Shown here piece after piece: positions 21,428 to 32,900 of a stretch of DNA of 64,000 nt. The notes beneath the pieces were generated by a model, which ran no database searches, was not told the origin of the DNA, and saw only the letters and a program-made list of their open reading frames with translations. The position numbers and the translations under genes are program-made. The DNA is from Epiperipatus broadwayi (lineage: Eukaryota > Onychophora > Udeonychophora > Euonychophora > Peripatidae): positions 126,001 through 190,000 of the forward strand of contig JAQFVV010006652.1 of the NCBI GenBank assembly GCA_028023455.1. Reading direction: 5' to 3'. Numbering within the stretch: the stretch's first letter is position 1; the number at the start of each line of letters is the position of its first letter.

Positions 21428-21975
21428 TTTCCTGAAGGTTTGTGATGATGGTGTTTTATTTGTATTTATACATTGGACTATTTCCACCATCTAATATGAA
21501 TATTGAATGATTATAGAAAAAAAATTAACTTTATCTAAATATTCCAAATACATTCAAATGTTAGTAATAGCATATCAAACAGGTAAGTATATGCACAATG
21601 TTTTGAAAGGTATTATTCTCCCCTCTTCTTCAGGTGTTGCTGGCCTGCCCAGTGAGAGTACTAAACATGGGATTCGAATCTGGACCCTTAGGTTCTTGAG
21701 TATTAAATTTTAAAGTAATGCTCTAACCAACTGAGCGAGCCTTAAAATCCAATACCCAAGAATTTAAGGGTCCAGGTTTGATTCCCATATTAGTACTGTC
21801 ACTGGTCAGGTAGCAACACTTGAAAAAGGGAGAAATTCTACCACTTGAAACATTGTGCATATACTAACCTGTATGCTATTAAGTTGAATGTATTTAGAAT
21901 ATTTAAATAAAGTTTGGCATTCAATAGTCATATTAGATGATGGAAAAAGTCCAATATATATATATTAATACATAT
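21428..21975. mobile_element. head-to-head pair of PLE tail repeats with tRNA-like modules
   Basis: A minus-strand copy (21428-21742) and a plus-strand copy (about 21741-21975) abut at their tRNA-like ends. Outer ends carry CCTGAAGGTTTGTGATGATG and, inverted, TATTAGATGATGGAAA-AGTCCAATATA. Inner parts carry box A (GCTCAGTTGGTTAGAGCA, read inverted at about 21722-21740) and box B (GGGATTCGAATC at about 21670). Between them is the motif CACCTGAAGAAGAGGGGAG...TTGTGCATATACTAACCTGT. The same modules flank PLE coding at 40.4 kb, so I read this as PLE pseudo-LTR sequence, not an independent SINE. Confidence 0.7.
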
Positions 21976-21979
21976 AGTA

Positions 21980-22595
21980 TAAAAAGATAACGCATGCACA
22001 AAATTCATAATGAGATGAGACACAAAAGCTTTTTGAATCAGAAACAGTTCTTAGCTCTGATGAACCAATATCAACTAATAAAGCAGCAGACATTTTACTT
22101 GCATTAGAAACAAGATCTAGCCTGTAATGAATAAAAAAATACTCTTATTTAAGAACTGCTTTTGATTATTCACAATTAATCCTCATATCTAATAATCATT
22201 TCTCTGTCACCTGAATTTAATACTTGAATTTGTATATATCTATACTTGGCATTTAAATCGATATTTTTCAAGGTAATTAAATTTCAATAAAAAAACAATT
22301 TTTCTAAATACTATATTGCCAATCTTTTAAGCTCATTATTTTTAAAGTAAGCCACATTACATCTATCATTTGGAACTCTCCAAAATTCACTGAATAGTTC
22401 CAGATAATTTTTAAATAACATAAATAAATATCATATTCCATGTTTTCCTGCAAAAAAAATTAATAATCTCTTATCTCTCTTATTTCTTACTCTTAATCAC
22501 ACTTCTTAAATTTCCCTCCTCCACCACCACCATCCCCACTGAACATTCCCATCTCTTTTCATTATATAACATTTATTATTTCTCAATTATTTAAG
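21980..22595. other. AT-rich spacer, nothing recognised
   Basis: CTGATGA occurs at about 22071 but without the partner elements of a hammerhead. No gene seen. Confidence 0.6.
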
Positions 22596-22596
22596 A

Positions 22597-22912
22597 TGAA
22601 TAATATTTCTATAGTGTAATTGTCAGTACACCATTTTCATGTAAGGTAGGGTGTCTGATTGCTATCCATTTTTAACATCTTGTAGAGGGATCTAATCATA
22701 AACTTATGACTAATGAATTTTTCACGTCTTTCGTCATGTAATTATGATTATATCCCTCTATAAAGTGTTAAAAGTGGATAACAACCAGTCCCCTTATGGT
22801 CATATAAAAATGATTATATCCCTCTACAAAATGTTAAAAGTGGATAATAATCAGTCCCTTACCTTACATGAGAATGGTGTAGTGAAAATCACCCTATAAG
22901 AATAATATTCAT
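22597..22912. mobile_element. MITE-like inverted-repeat element with internal duplication
   Basis: The ends GAATAATATTTCTATAGTG and, inverted, GAATAATATTCTTATAGGG continue into TACACCATTTTCATGTAAGG-AGGG on both sides. The right half contains two tandem copies of GATTATATCCCTCTA-AAA-TGTTAAAAGTGGATAA. No transposase coding. A non-autonomous DNA transposon is likely; family not assigned. Confidence 0.65.
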
Positions 22913-22914
22913 TA

Positions 22915-23755
22915 TTGGATAATCACTAGTCTAATGAATGATTAATAAAAATTATTAATATTCTTTAAGATATTTCCAAACTGACCGTCTAGTTTGCAAA
23001 ATAATAGGAATTATAAATAAATATTTAGTATACATATGGCAACCATTAATATTTACACATCTCAAAGCAATAAACAGTTTCAGGGATCATATATTTAATT
23101 ATTTTTAAGTGTCACCTTTTGAATCAATTCAGGGATATGATTTTGAAATCCAGTTACATCTCCAATTATTTAATGGTATAACTAAACTTAATGAAACTAG
23201 TAACAAAGAAGAGATCTAACACTGTTAAGTCAGATGACTGTTAGCTCTTACTGAGAATCTTCACAACCAATCCAATGACTAGGAAAGCTATTATGGAGAT
23301 AATCCAGAAAAGTTGTTTGCATAATGTCATGATGATCATTCTGCTAACAAATTTTTTAAAAAAGAGGATCCCAAGAATATATTCTGATATAATTGAAGTT
23401 CAAGAAATTGTTCCAGTAGATCAAGTTAGTGGTTGCTGCAGTGTGACTTCTTTTTTTTTTTTCAAAAAAAAAAAGAAAGAAAGATATGTAAACCTTTTGG
23501 CTTCCAAATCACCATTCAATTCACTTTTGCAAGCTCTTATTCCATTCTCTACTTTTAGTTTGTTTTTCTTACATCTAAATGTAACACAGATGTTGATTAA
23601 CCTTTCCAAACATATGGAAGATTTTTTTTTATTACTGAAAAATTTTTGTTAAATATATTTGTAACATTACATTTAATTAATTCGTTTTATATATTGTACA
23701 AAATTTGAATGTGATTTGATTTTGTCTTAAAATTACAATATGAAGGCTGATAGAT
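22915..23755. other. AT-rich spacer upstream of the PLE
   Basis: It contains a T14 run followed by an A11 run near 23450-23475 that creates apparent frames on both strands. No gene called. Confidence 0.6.
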
Positions 23756-23759
23756 GAAA

Positions 23760-25390
23760 CAATGACATTAAGAAAACCAAACAACTTCTGGATGCCAACA
23801 ACTTAATTTGTATTAAAGAAGAGAAAGACAACAGGTTTGTACTTTTGAACTCCAATGATTACAAATCTAAAATAGCTGAACAAATTATAAATCTCCAACT
23901 TACTCCTGTTGTAAATTTTAACAACAAGCTCAACAGTGACAAATTCTTATCCACCATCCTCTGCCCGCACAAAAATAAAGGCATCTTTAATGCAAAATAT
24001 TACCATGTTTATCCTTCATCCACTAAAGCCTCCAGAATGTTTGCCAATTCAAAGCTTCACAAGCCTAAAGAATCTCTTCGACTGATGATGGATTTTGGGG
24101 AGTCCATTATTTTGAAACATCCAAGCTTGTTAATCAGCTATTAGTTGATAATTTAGGTTTTGAAGCTTATTCTATCAATTCTTTCCAATTTGTAAATAGA
24201 ATCAAAGATGCTATAATCAATGATAATTATATGGATCTATCGACATGAAACTATCTATTCAGATCATCTACCAGGAACTTATAAACATTCACTGCCCAAC
24301 TGACCATATTAATTTCATTTTATCCTTCTTATCATGGATAGAAAATTGTATATACACCACTTTTGAAAATAAATGGTATACTATGGGCCTTCCTTTTAGT
24401 GGAATTATCACCAGCATCTTCTTGAATCATTTTGAGCAGATTATACCTAAATATGAATCTAACTACCCTAATATTATAAATATGCAATATGTTGATGATA
24501 TATTCCTTACAGCCACTAAACACACTACCAGTTGCATTCTACAAGAAATCCAACAACATGCCAACCTAACCATCATCACTACTTGTGAAGATGATTCAAA
24601 AAGATTGGTATATCTGGACTTATGTCTACTGTGATTAAGAAGAATTATAAATTATTCTATGATCATAAAGCCATTTGAAATAAGAGGCTTTATCCACCCA
24701 AATGCCAACTCTCCAAATTCTCATAAATTTGTGAGTTTAAATGCCTTTTTATTTAGGAACCTTCACTTATGCAAATTTGCATCCAACAGAAAAGATAACA
24801 TCTTTCTCTACACTAATGATTTAGCAAAAGCAGATTTTAAATATAAGAAAATTATTAACAAAATTAAACAAATTTCACAAAAAAATTACAGACAATAATA
24901 GAGATCTGAACCTTCCTCCCATCACTCTCTCTTACATTCCTAAAATTTCTTATCGGTTAATTAAATCTTTATCTAACAAATTCAGAAACAGCTTTCACAC
25001 ACACCCCTACACTAACCATCATATAAAATATTCTAAAGACAAAGTGGACTCACTCAAACCCCCCAGGTCGTTTACAGCATCTCATGCCTTTAACCTGGAT
25101 AATGTGCCATTTATTATGGTGAAACCAAAGCCATTATTAACAACAGAGCCATCCAACATAGATACACATATAAAATAGCATAGAAGAATAATGACAATTC
25201 TTCAATATTCTTAGAGGACTCAAAAAAGACCAGTCACATATTTGAACCCTCCAACACTACAATAGTATGCAGTGAGAAAAATGATTGCAAATGTAAAATC
25301 AAGGAACCATACTTTATCACTAGCAACAATAACTCTATTAACAGCTGTGACATTTGCTTTGATATTTCCAAGCATTGGGCCAATTAAACA
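23760..25390 (+). pseudogene. Penelope-like retroelement: reverse transcriptase plus GIY-YIG endonuclease, frameshifted
   Basis: This is the longest PLE here. Coding begins near TKQLLDANNLICIKEEKDN and runs through SKLHKPKESLRL (about 24050) and NSFQFVNRIKD, then a frameshift near 24240. Next come ENKWYTMGLPFSGIITS (the GxPxS block, about 24370-24420), MQYVDDIFLTA (catalytic YVDD, about 24482) and RLVYLDL. After a second shift, KKNYKLFYDH leads to PNSHKFVSLNAFLFRNLHLC. The GIY-YIG domain starts at VYSISC (25070) and, past two stops, CAIYYGETKAIINNRAIQH, ending KCKIKEPYFITSN with a stop at about 25385. PLEs pair this RT with a GIY-YIG nuclease for target cleavage. With several frameshifts and stops the copy is dead. 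Confidence 0.9.
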
Positions 25391-25567
25391 ATTTGCATAT
25401 AATTTGCATATTACCACCTACATTCTACTCCACATAATTTTTTGTTGAGGTTATAAATATGAGGCAATATGCTTCAAAAGTGCTCAGCTGTTATTTATTT
25501 ATTGATTTATACAAGTACTTAATATAGCTTCTCCTCCCAGTGCCTCAACAAACTTTAAAATAGAAGT

Positions 25568-25810
25568 CTATAAACCATTATGCATTGAATTATATAATCT
25601 GTGAAATGCCCTCTTAATAAATAATTGTAAATCTCTTTGATTACTTCTTGAACCAATTCTGTCAGGATATTTTCTTAGACCTCCATTCCATTCATCAGCA
25701 GCATATTCTGCCTTCATGAATTTTTTTATTAATTCGTGAACAGCTTTATCAATAGAAACTATTTTAATATATTTTTTCTCAAACTTTTCTTTAATTTCAT
25801 TACTCTTCAT
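25568..25810 (-). CDS. unrecognised 80-codon open frame
   Basis: Starting at ATG 25810, the frame is charged and protein-like: KEKFEKKYIKIVSIDK, AADEWNGGLRKYPDRIGSRS, RDLQLFIKRAFHRLY. Its codon use is less A/T-monotonous than the flanks. I do not recognise a family, and there is no signal peptide or membrane segment. It lies about 180 bp past the PLE end on the opposite strand, so it could be part of another mobile element or a retrocopied host exon. Confidence 0.35.
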   Translation of the reverse strand: MKSNEIKEKFEKKYIKIVSIDKAVHELIKKFMKAEYAADEWNGGLRKYPDRIGSRSNQRDLQLFIKRAFHRLYNSMHNGL

Positions 25811-25814
25811 ACCT

Positions 25815-26450
25815 TTTATTTTAAAAATTATTGCTTAAACATCTTTCTGCATATTGATCATCAATGGTATGGGTATGAAAGAATAAAATAATTGTGTATA
25901 GCATTGATCTTTGCACAATATTATACAAATCTATATATTTATAAAATGTAGATGAGGTAGATGTTTTGGCCAATAATGTTAGTGTCACAATTTTTAAAAA
26001 TAACTCTCATTTCAGTGATATGAATTCTTTAGGAACTCACTGTGTAAACATTACACAATAACACTATATTTATCGTTATCAGTCAAAGCCAATTTATTTC
26101 CTCATATACCTAGATAAAAAATTTCAATTACAATATAACAAGACATCAACAAATCAAAACTGGCAATGCAAGCTGAAGTCACGCCATCTAGTAGTAGTAA
26201 ATGTATTTGCTGAACACATACATTAGTCCAAAAATGGAACATGTTTTAGCTTTTGTCTGATGTACAACTCTTATATTAGATAGACTGCTAAGCTAAAAGT
26301 GTTTTCACTTTTGGCTTAACATGGGTCAGAAAATTATTATTACTATTTTGATTGCTTAAATCATATAGTAGATCACATGACCCTTGCTTACATCATGCTA
26401 TCTGGCAACAAATTCTTTTTCTTCTCACACAGTTTTATCCCTAGTATAAG
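25815..26450. other. AT-rich spacer, nothing recognised
   Basis: No open frame or clear repeat. TTTTCACTTTTGGCTT-like words near 26300 form a weak palindrome. Confidence 0.5.
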
Positions 26451-26454
26451 ATTT

Positions 26455-26620
26455 AGTGATTTTATAGATGCCAGATAGTGGTATTTATTTTAAACCCTAT
26501 CCTGTGCCGAAACTAGTCTGGGGATATTGGATGAGAGCGCTAAATAGGGATTTAATAAGCACTACCAGCTGGAACCTATTGATTACTAAAGCTTACGTTA
26601 GGTGGCAAAAAATGTGGTAG
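26455..26620 (+). repeat. partial copy of the HHR element: 3' half of the ribozyme only
   Basis: GAAACTAGTCTGGGGATATT (about 26510-26530) and GGATGAGAGCGCTAAATAGGGATTT match the 18.35-kb copy from the GAAA box onwards, but CTGANGA and stem II are replaced by unrelated sequence. The outer arm continues with degenerate CCTATTGATTACTAAAG. Confidence 0.7.
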
Positions 26621-26624
26621 GGGG

Positions 26625-27640
26625 GGTAAGGGGTGATTGCTTGTTGCCTAGCTACATTGTAACTGGAATTTTAGTTTGATTATGTATATGAAATGAAAAA
26701 ATCCATTATATTTCAATGTTTACACCTAATCCATGAAAATCTTTAAATCAAAATATATTTGATTGCTTATGAAAATTCAAAAAGTTTTTATACTTCAAAT
26801 TTTCACACATATAAAATTTGCATCCGAACTCTTATATAAGCTAGAGCTTTGAGTCATACAAATAATATAACTATTATTAGATGGCATGGTTTCAGTTTGC
26901 GCCGTTAACTTTGTCTTTTTTCTTATCTTATTACATCATATCTGAAATTTTCATCTAAATTATTACAATAGTAATAATAACAAGTCAGATATCACATGAC
27001 TTATATATAGCTTGCACTTACAAATATGTAAAATTAAGAGCGTGCTAATAGCTCTAAACGAGCTTTTTTTTTTTTTATTTATGATAAATGCTACTACAAG
27101 AGAAGGCATTCAAATCTGAAAATTTTTAAATTAATATACTGTATATATATTAACTTTTCTACACTTATAATTTATTTTTCCATTCTAATCTAAACTTTTT
27201 TATTTATTTATACGACCAACTTTTTCAAAGGCATCTTATTTTAAATTTGCATAGACTAATTACCGATTCATACAAATATCCAATCTATTCAGATAATAAA
27301 AAAAGTTAAGGACAGACTATTTTATCTCATTTTCCTTTTTAAGTGTCTTTTTTTAAAAACAATTTAAAACTTAAATGTGATATATATAGCAGGTTTTTAT
27401 TGTTTTCACGCATGTAATTTAACAATTGACTGGAAAAAATAAAAAGCTAAACCAAGTAATGTAATATATTGAAACGTTTTAATGTTTGAATTCATTTACA
27501 ATTCAATGAAATATCAGAACAACTTATTGCATTAATGAAGATTAAACAAACCAAAAAAAAAATTTTTTTTTTTTTAGATATACTTAAAATTCCTATTTCA
27601 CAACACACATTTCAAACAAATAAATAAAAACAAGATGTGA
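26625..27640. other. AT-rich spacer, nothing recognised
   Basis: Homopolymers, including a T14 run near 27065 and an A/T run near 27555. No gene seen. Confidence 0.6.
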
Positions 27641-27805
27641 TTCCATCGTTCATGATTGAATGTTGAATGTATAGAAAATTTTAAACTTTATTTAAACCTT
27701 CAGACAAATAAATAAAAACGTCTGAAAAAAGAAAATGATCTCTAATACGTATTTCTCACGAACAAGTGCTCTTCAGTTGACCTATGTCACAATCTCTCGT
27801 GCGTC
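27640..27805 (-). repeat. dispersed repeat with hammerhead remnant (family B)
   Basis: It opens with TTGAATGTATAGAAAATTTTAAACTTTATTTAAAC, also found at about 48270. It then has a decayed family-B HHR: minus-strand CTGAAGA (27776-27770), stem II CAC/GTG, GAAA (27755-27752) and ATACGTAT as palindromic stem III. Proximal stem I is poorly preserved. Confidence 0.5.
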
Positions 27806-29230
27806 TTCATCATCTTTGTTAATATTTGTGAGAATCTATATCAAAATACAATAACTTAATCCACATGTGCTAAATTTCTGGGCAGTCACTCATTTGACAA
27901 CAACCACTTTCAATAAGTGCATTGATAATTATTACAAATCATTTATTATAATAAAATTATTATAATCCAGATATAAACTAGATTAGAATATCTATTATTA
28001 CTCAACATATCATTAATTTAACTCCCCTTCATTTTTCCATGTGTAATAACATAGATATATTTAAAACTTCTATATCACCGCCCTTACACACTTCAAACAC
28101 ATGAATGACATTTGAAAAATGTGAACCTTCCCTTCCTCCACCACATTTCTAGCTAAAGACCAGATCCCAATCTCTCCCATGTCTTTATCTTTGTTCAATA
28201 TTTATCAATATCAAAATTTTTATAACATAGACTTCACTTATTTGACATCAACTTCTTTAGATAATATTATTTTATTAAATATGTATAAGGGCCTTATGAA
28301 TTAGTAACTATCACATCCACCTATCATAAATACAACCAGAGTTCAAGCCAGAATAAATCTTGAAAATTTTTTTTTAGATAGCTGAAGATTGTCAAGCATT
28401 TTTTTTAGATAGCTAGATCAGATCCAGTCCAACTAATTAAAAATTAAATATTTACTTTCAATTCATTTAAAAATAATAAAAAATAATTATATCAACACAT
28501 CACTTGACTCTCAAAGCACGCCTGCTATCACATCTATCTATATAGGCAGGTTGGTTTTGAGTTCCTTAGTGCTTTTAAATTTCAAGGTAAATCCTTAATA
28601 TAAAAATGGAGTTGAATATGTCTTTGAGGTTCATAGGTGCATTGATTTCAGCTTTAAAATCCCAAATCTTCATTGACAAAGGCAAAATTCATTAGTTTGG
28701 GGATAGGGAATAAATTGCATTAATGTCTGGTATCCTCTTGACTAATCAAGTTTACAATAGATGGCATGAAGGTAACAAAGAGAGAAAAAATACTAATGTT
28801 AATTACTCATTATAATGATCAAGTGTGGCCATAAATACTAAATTTTAAACTGATAACAGTTTTCAATAAAACATAAACATATTATTCCAAAATAAGACAA
28901 AGCAGTGGATTTTCTTGGAGCCAGAAAGATCAGAATTAGCTAATAAAAGTATTGACAATAAAACTGAGTAAATCTCTCAAAACATACATATTCAATCCTA
29001 ATGGCTTATTCAGATTACTTAACTCTGAATAACACAAAAAAAAATTGGACAATAGCACCATCACACATCACATAGCTTCTGAAAAATTCTACATACACTC
29101 AGAAAAAAATAAAAGTGAAAAAAAAAAAACTAATAGTATATTGATATTATAAAGAGATGCACTTAGTCTTAATAATTGAAAAAGTTAATTTGTTGTTAAT
29201 GAATAAAAGATATTTCCCTCTCCTTTTTCA
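27806..29230. other. AT-rich spacer with weak repeat words
   Basis: A possible third decayed family-B copy lies at about 28130-28200 (gagagattggg, then a TAGC/GCTA-like stem and GAAATG on the minus strand). A dispersed word at 28690-28760 recurs near 46640. No gene seen. Confidence 0.4.
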
Positions 29231-29231
29231 G

Positions 29232-29412
29232 GATCTTTTGAAAGCATCTTGGGTCTTCTGATTACAGTTTGGAAAACATTAAATTTAAGGATAGGGCTAG
29301 AACAATTGCAAAAACTTCATTATCCAGCAATTGTTTAGCCTGTTGTGCCCTATCTTGTTTACAGCTGTTCTACAAATGCTATGGAAAAGAATTATTCTTG
29401 CAGTGATCAAAG
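29232..29412 (+). CDS. weak candidate exon, interrupted by one stop
   Basis: A good acceptor (CCCTCTCCTTTTTCAG) precedes, and a donor AG|GTAATT follows, a 181-bp segment. Its third frame reads SFESILGLLITVWKTL and LHYPAIV, then one TAG, then PVVPYLVYSCSTNAMEKNYS. A second acceptor inside (CTTGTTTACAG at about 29363) could define a shorter exon without the stop. Composition is less AT-rich than the neighbourhood. I do not recognise the product; it could be chance or a relic. Confidence 0.2.
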
Positions 29413-29599
29413 GTAATTCACTTCCTCAGAGCCTGAAAGATTATGATGTTAAATGATCATGGCCATATCATACTTCAATTATATTTTTCATTTGTATAAT
29501 CAGTGTGTAACAACATTTATCTCACAAGAGATATTCTTATCCTCTTAGTTAACAAGAGTTTAAACATCAAAACATCAGATAATCAGCATTTCTTATGCT

Positions 29600-29905
29600 T
29601 ACACAAGCTGTTAAAACAGTAACACCTCTTTCCATATAATATGCCATCCAAAGTAAGCCATAGTAATCAATGGATGCTAAAAGGTGTGTGCATCAAAATC
29701 CTCATCTAGTGTCTACTCTCTCCACACAGTAGTGCTACCCAATGCAAGTTAGTAATCAATGGAAAATCCCTATATAATACCTACTCATCCATTTCTCTCC
29801 ATAGAGTAATGCCATCTAGTGCAAGCAAGAGTAATCAATGGATGCTAGAATAGCAATCAAGGAATGGCATTACTGTGTGGCATGAGTTACTACTGTTTTA
29901 ACAAG
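29600..29905. repeat. degenerate tandem copies of the HHR-element outer arm
   Basis: Three successive copies of a unit built on AGTAATCAATGGATGC and CAGTAGTG-CATC-TGC(A)AG, in one orientation, with partial ACTCATCC and TCCCTAT words. They correspond to the outer arm of the 18.1-kb palindrome and lack the ribozyme core. Confidence 0.55.
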
Positions 29906-29909
29906 AGTC

Positions 29910-32900
29910 TGATACCCAATTAATAACTAATAATGAATGACTATCTTGATTACATGTATACAGTTATCTGATATGAAATCCTAAGTCTACTTATGAAGCT
30001 GAAATTTTTTTTACAGTTAACTCAACTCGGGTTCAAATCCTATGTTGTGAATAAGGAGATAGTCATGAAATGTTATAAGACCTTTATTTTACCTTTGTTA
30101 TATGTTGTGCCATTACAATTTAGTCATTAGCTTAATTTGTAGTAATGTGCATGAAAGAAAATGTGGAACAAAAATCATCATCACATTTTTATATAGTAAA
30201 GGAAGCTGTAGGGCACCCAAGTTTAAACCCTACCAGATCAAGTTCTGAAAGCTTAAGATAGTAAAAGAGTGGGGCAACAGCTATGTTCTTTATTTGTTTG
30301 TGTGTTGATAAAAAACTCAAAAAGAGTAGTACACATGGTTAATTATTCAATATTTAATTATTATTTTTGTTAAAAAGTAAAGTAATAACACATATATAGG
30401 CAGTGTGTGTAAGCTATTTAATTATCATCGCATATTTCCAATATTAAACTCTCTTCAAAGCTAACCTACATTTGCTAAATTCTAATATTTTATTCCATTT
30501 CTATTTTTGTTTTTCTATGATTATAATTTGGGGTTTGAAAGTTGTAGTTTGGGGTTTGAAAGTTAAGAATTTAATTTTAGATATTAAAATCATAATTTCT
30601 AAAAAAAACATTCAGATTGTTTTAAGGGGCCAGTTTTATAAATGATTTGAATAAGTGAGTGTGTCCATTACATACATAAATCTACATTTTATTACATATT
30701 AAGAAGGGAAAAGAGAAAGAAGAAATTCTGTTAAACTATTTTTTTTCTTACTCAGAGGTTTTGGTTGTAAATATCTTGTTTTGATAAAGCTCTGACAGCT
30801 TAAAATCTTCCCATCAGATAGATCAATGAGAAGAGATGGAATATTACAGGAGTGCGATTTTTACCAGCAGAGTGAGAAGGGAAACATTTAAGATAATTTT
30901 ACTTGAAAAACAAATTAAGCTTTCCAAAAATCATGTAAGTACAAGTTTCTTATATTGTTTGTTACTGATCACTATAACTGAAAAATAAAGTATAAAAACC
31001 TGCATGGGAAAAATTAGGAAAAGAGATTTTAAAAATGTTAAAACTAAAGAAGACAAGCATTTTAATTCTGCCAGATATCCTTTTTTTTTAAATCATATTT
31101 TTTTTAATATAAAGTTTTTTTTTGAAGATGGAAAATATAAGGATGGCGCGCTAAGAAAAATATAAATCTCATCTGGGAAAAATCCCTGATTCATCCCAGA
31201 GCTAGCATATCCTATAAGAAAGAAAAAAAATGTCTTGTCTGAAATTAAATATTCTACATCTGATGACTGATTGAAAGAAATGTGACATTTTCAGTGAAAG
31301 AGAACATTCACCTGCATTTGAAAGCTGAAGGAAAATGATTAATCGATTGATAAGTATTAAATCATCTAGTACAAATTGAATCATCTAGTACAATTATTCC
31401 AGTGACTGAATTTAAGAAATTGCGAGTGAGAGAACAACTGATATACTCTAATGGAAATATTATGCTTAACAAGAAGGGAAGAAAAAGTTCCAGTGGCAAA
31501 TAATATCACCACCACCATTAAATAATTACAAGCCTCAAGAAAAAAAAGCCGTCCAGCAAACTGTGGAAATTTATCACTGCAAAAGTATGAACATTAAACA
31601 AGCTAAGTTTGAACCCTTGGGACTGGTATTATGAATTTTTGTTATCTATTTTCTTTTTATGATCTCAAAGACTATTCGTAACATTTTAGAGATGAAGTTT
31701 TCTATTTTTTTCTTAGAACTTTAGAATAACCATAATCAATTAAAACCAAAAAAATTTTCTCCAATAGTAATAACTGTAACCTAGAGTAAAAATTTTATGT
31801 ATGCTAAAACTATTATATCCAGCTTATTAATGAAGTTTATTTTCTAAAGGGTATTATTGTATACCAATCTAAAATTATGAAATGTTTGTTAATATGTAAC
31901 ATATTTTTTATTATTATTTTGTTTTTAAATAATGTTTAGTTATAAGGGGATAAACACACATGCACAGTAATATATTAACTTGTTGCATGTATATAATTCT
32001 GTGTTAATGGAAAAATAATAGACATATATAGCGATCTTAGGAGTAGTTTAACGGGAAGAGGGAGAAGCAAATTAAATACTTGTTTCTGGAAATCTTTTTC
32101 TTTTCGATTTAACTAACACTTTTTCTACTTCACCATTCTATTTTATATGTTAAGTTTAGATGTATAATGATTCAAAGTATGTGTGCCAAAGAGTGAATAT
32201 TTTTTTAATGAAATATTTTCTTGTGAAGAGAAAACTTTAGCAAACTTAGTATCCAATTTTATATACATTATATCTTTGATGGGAAAGGGGGAAGAATTCA
32301 AAATTAATCTTATGATTGCAAAATAATCAATTATTGTTATTATCATTATTATTCATATAAATTCTTAGTTTTATCTTTAAATTGCTTGTATATGTTGGTA
32401 ATGCATTAATAAATATTAAATTGTTTTATTAAATGAGACATATATATTTCATTGAGAGTATTCTTTATTAGTTGTGATCGTTCATCATCAATGGTTAATA
32501 TTAATTAGTTAAGATCTAATTAGATATACTAAGATTAAACAATAGTTATGAATTCCTTTAAAAATCAAGTTTTATGATTAGGCTTAGTCCTAAAGCTGTG
32601 GATGGGACTATTATCATTGTCATCATCATCATCATCACATATTAATTAATGAGCTAGATAATTTGTTTAAAGGCCATAGATAAATAAGTGATTTCATGAT
32701 ATTTAGTTGACATTCGTGAATAATTACAATGACCACCATTCCATCATCTATATCATGCAAGGATGAGTGAATTGCCATCCTAAATTAATAGTATAATCTG
32801 AGCTAGTAAAACTTATAAAGATATTGAAACGCATTTATTATATTAAGATCTAGGAGATGATTACTGTCTGATGAATTTTATATACTCCACTTTAGTTTTA

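Noticed and set aside
22030-22085. GAAAC followed by CTGATGA, resembling a permuted hammerhead
   Set aside because: No complementary stem I or stem II and no cleavage triplet in position.
23275-23652. 125-codon frame before the PLE
   Set aside because: Runs through T14/A11 homopolymers and has no recognisable motif or PLE N-terminal similarity.
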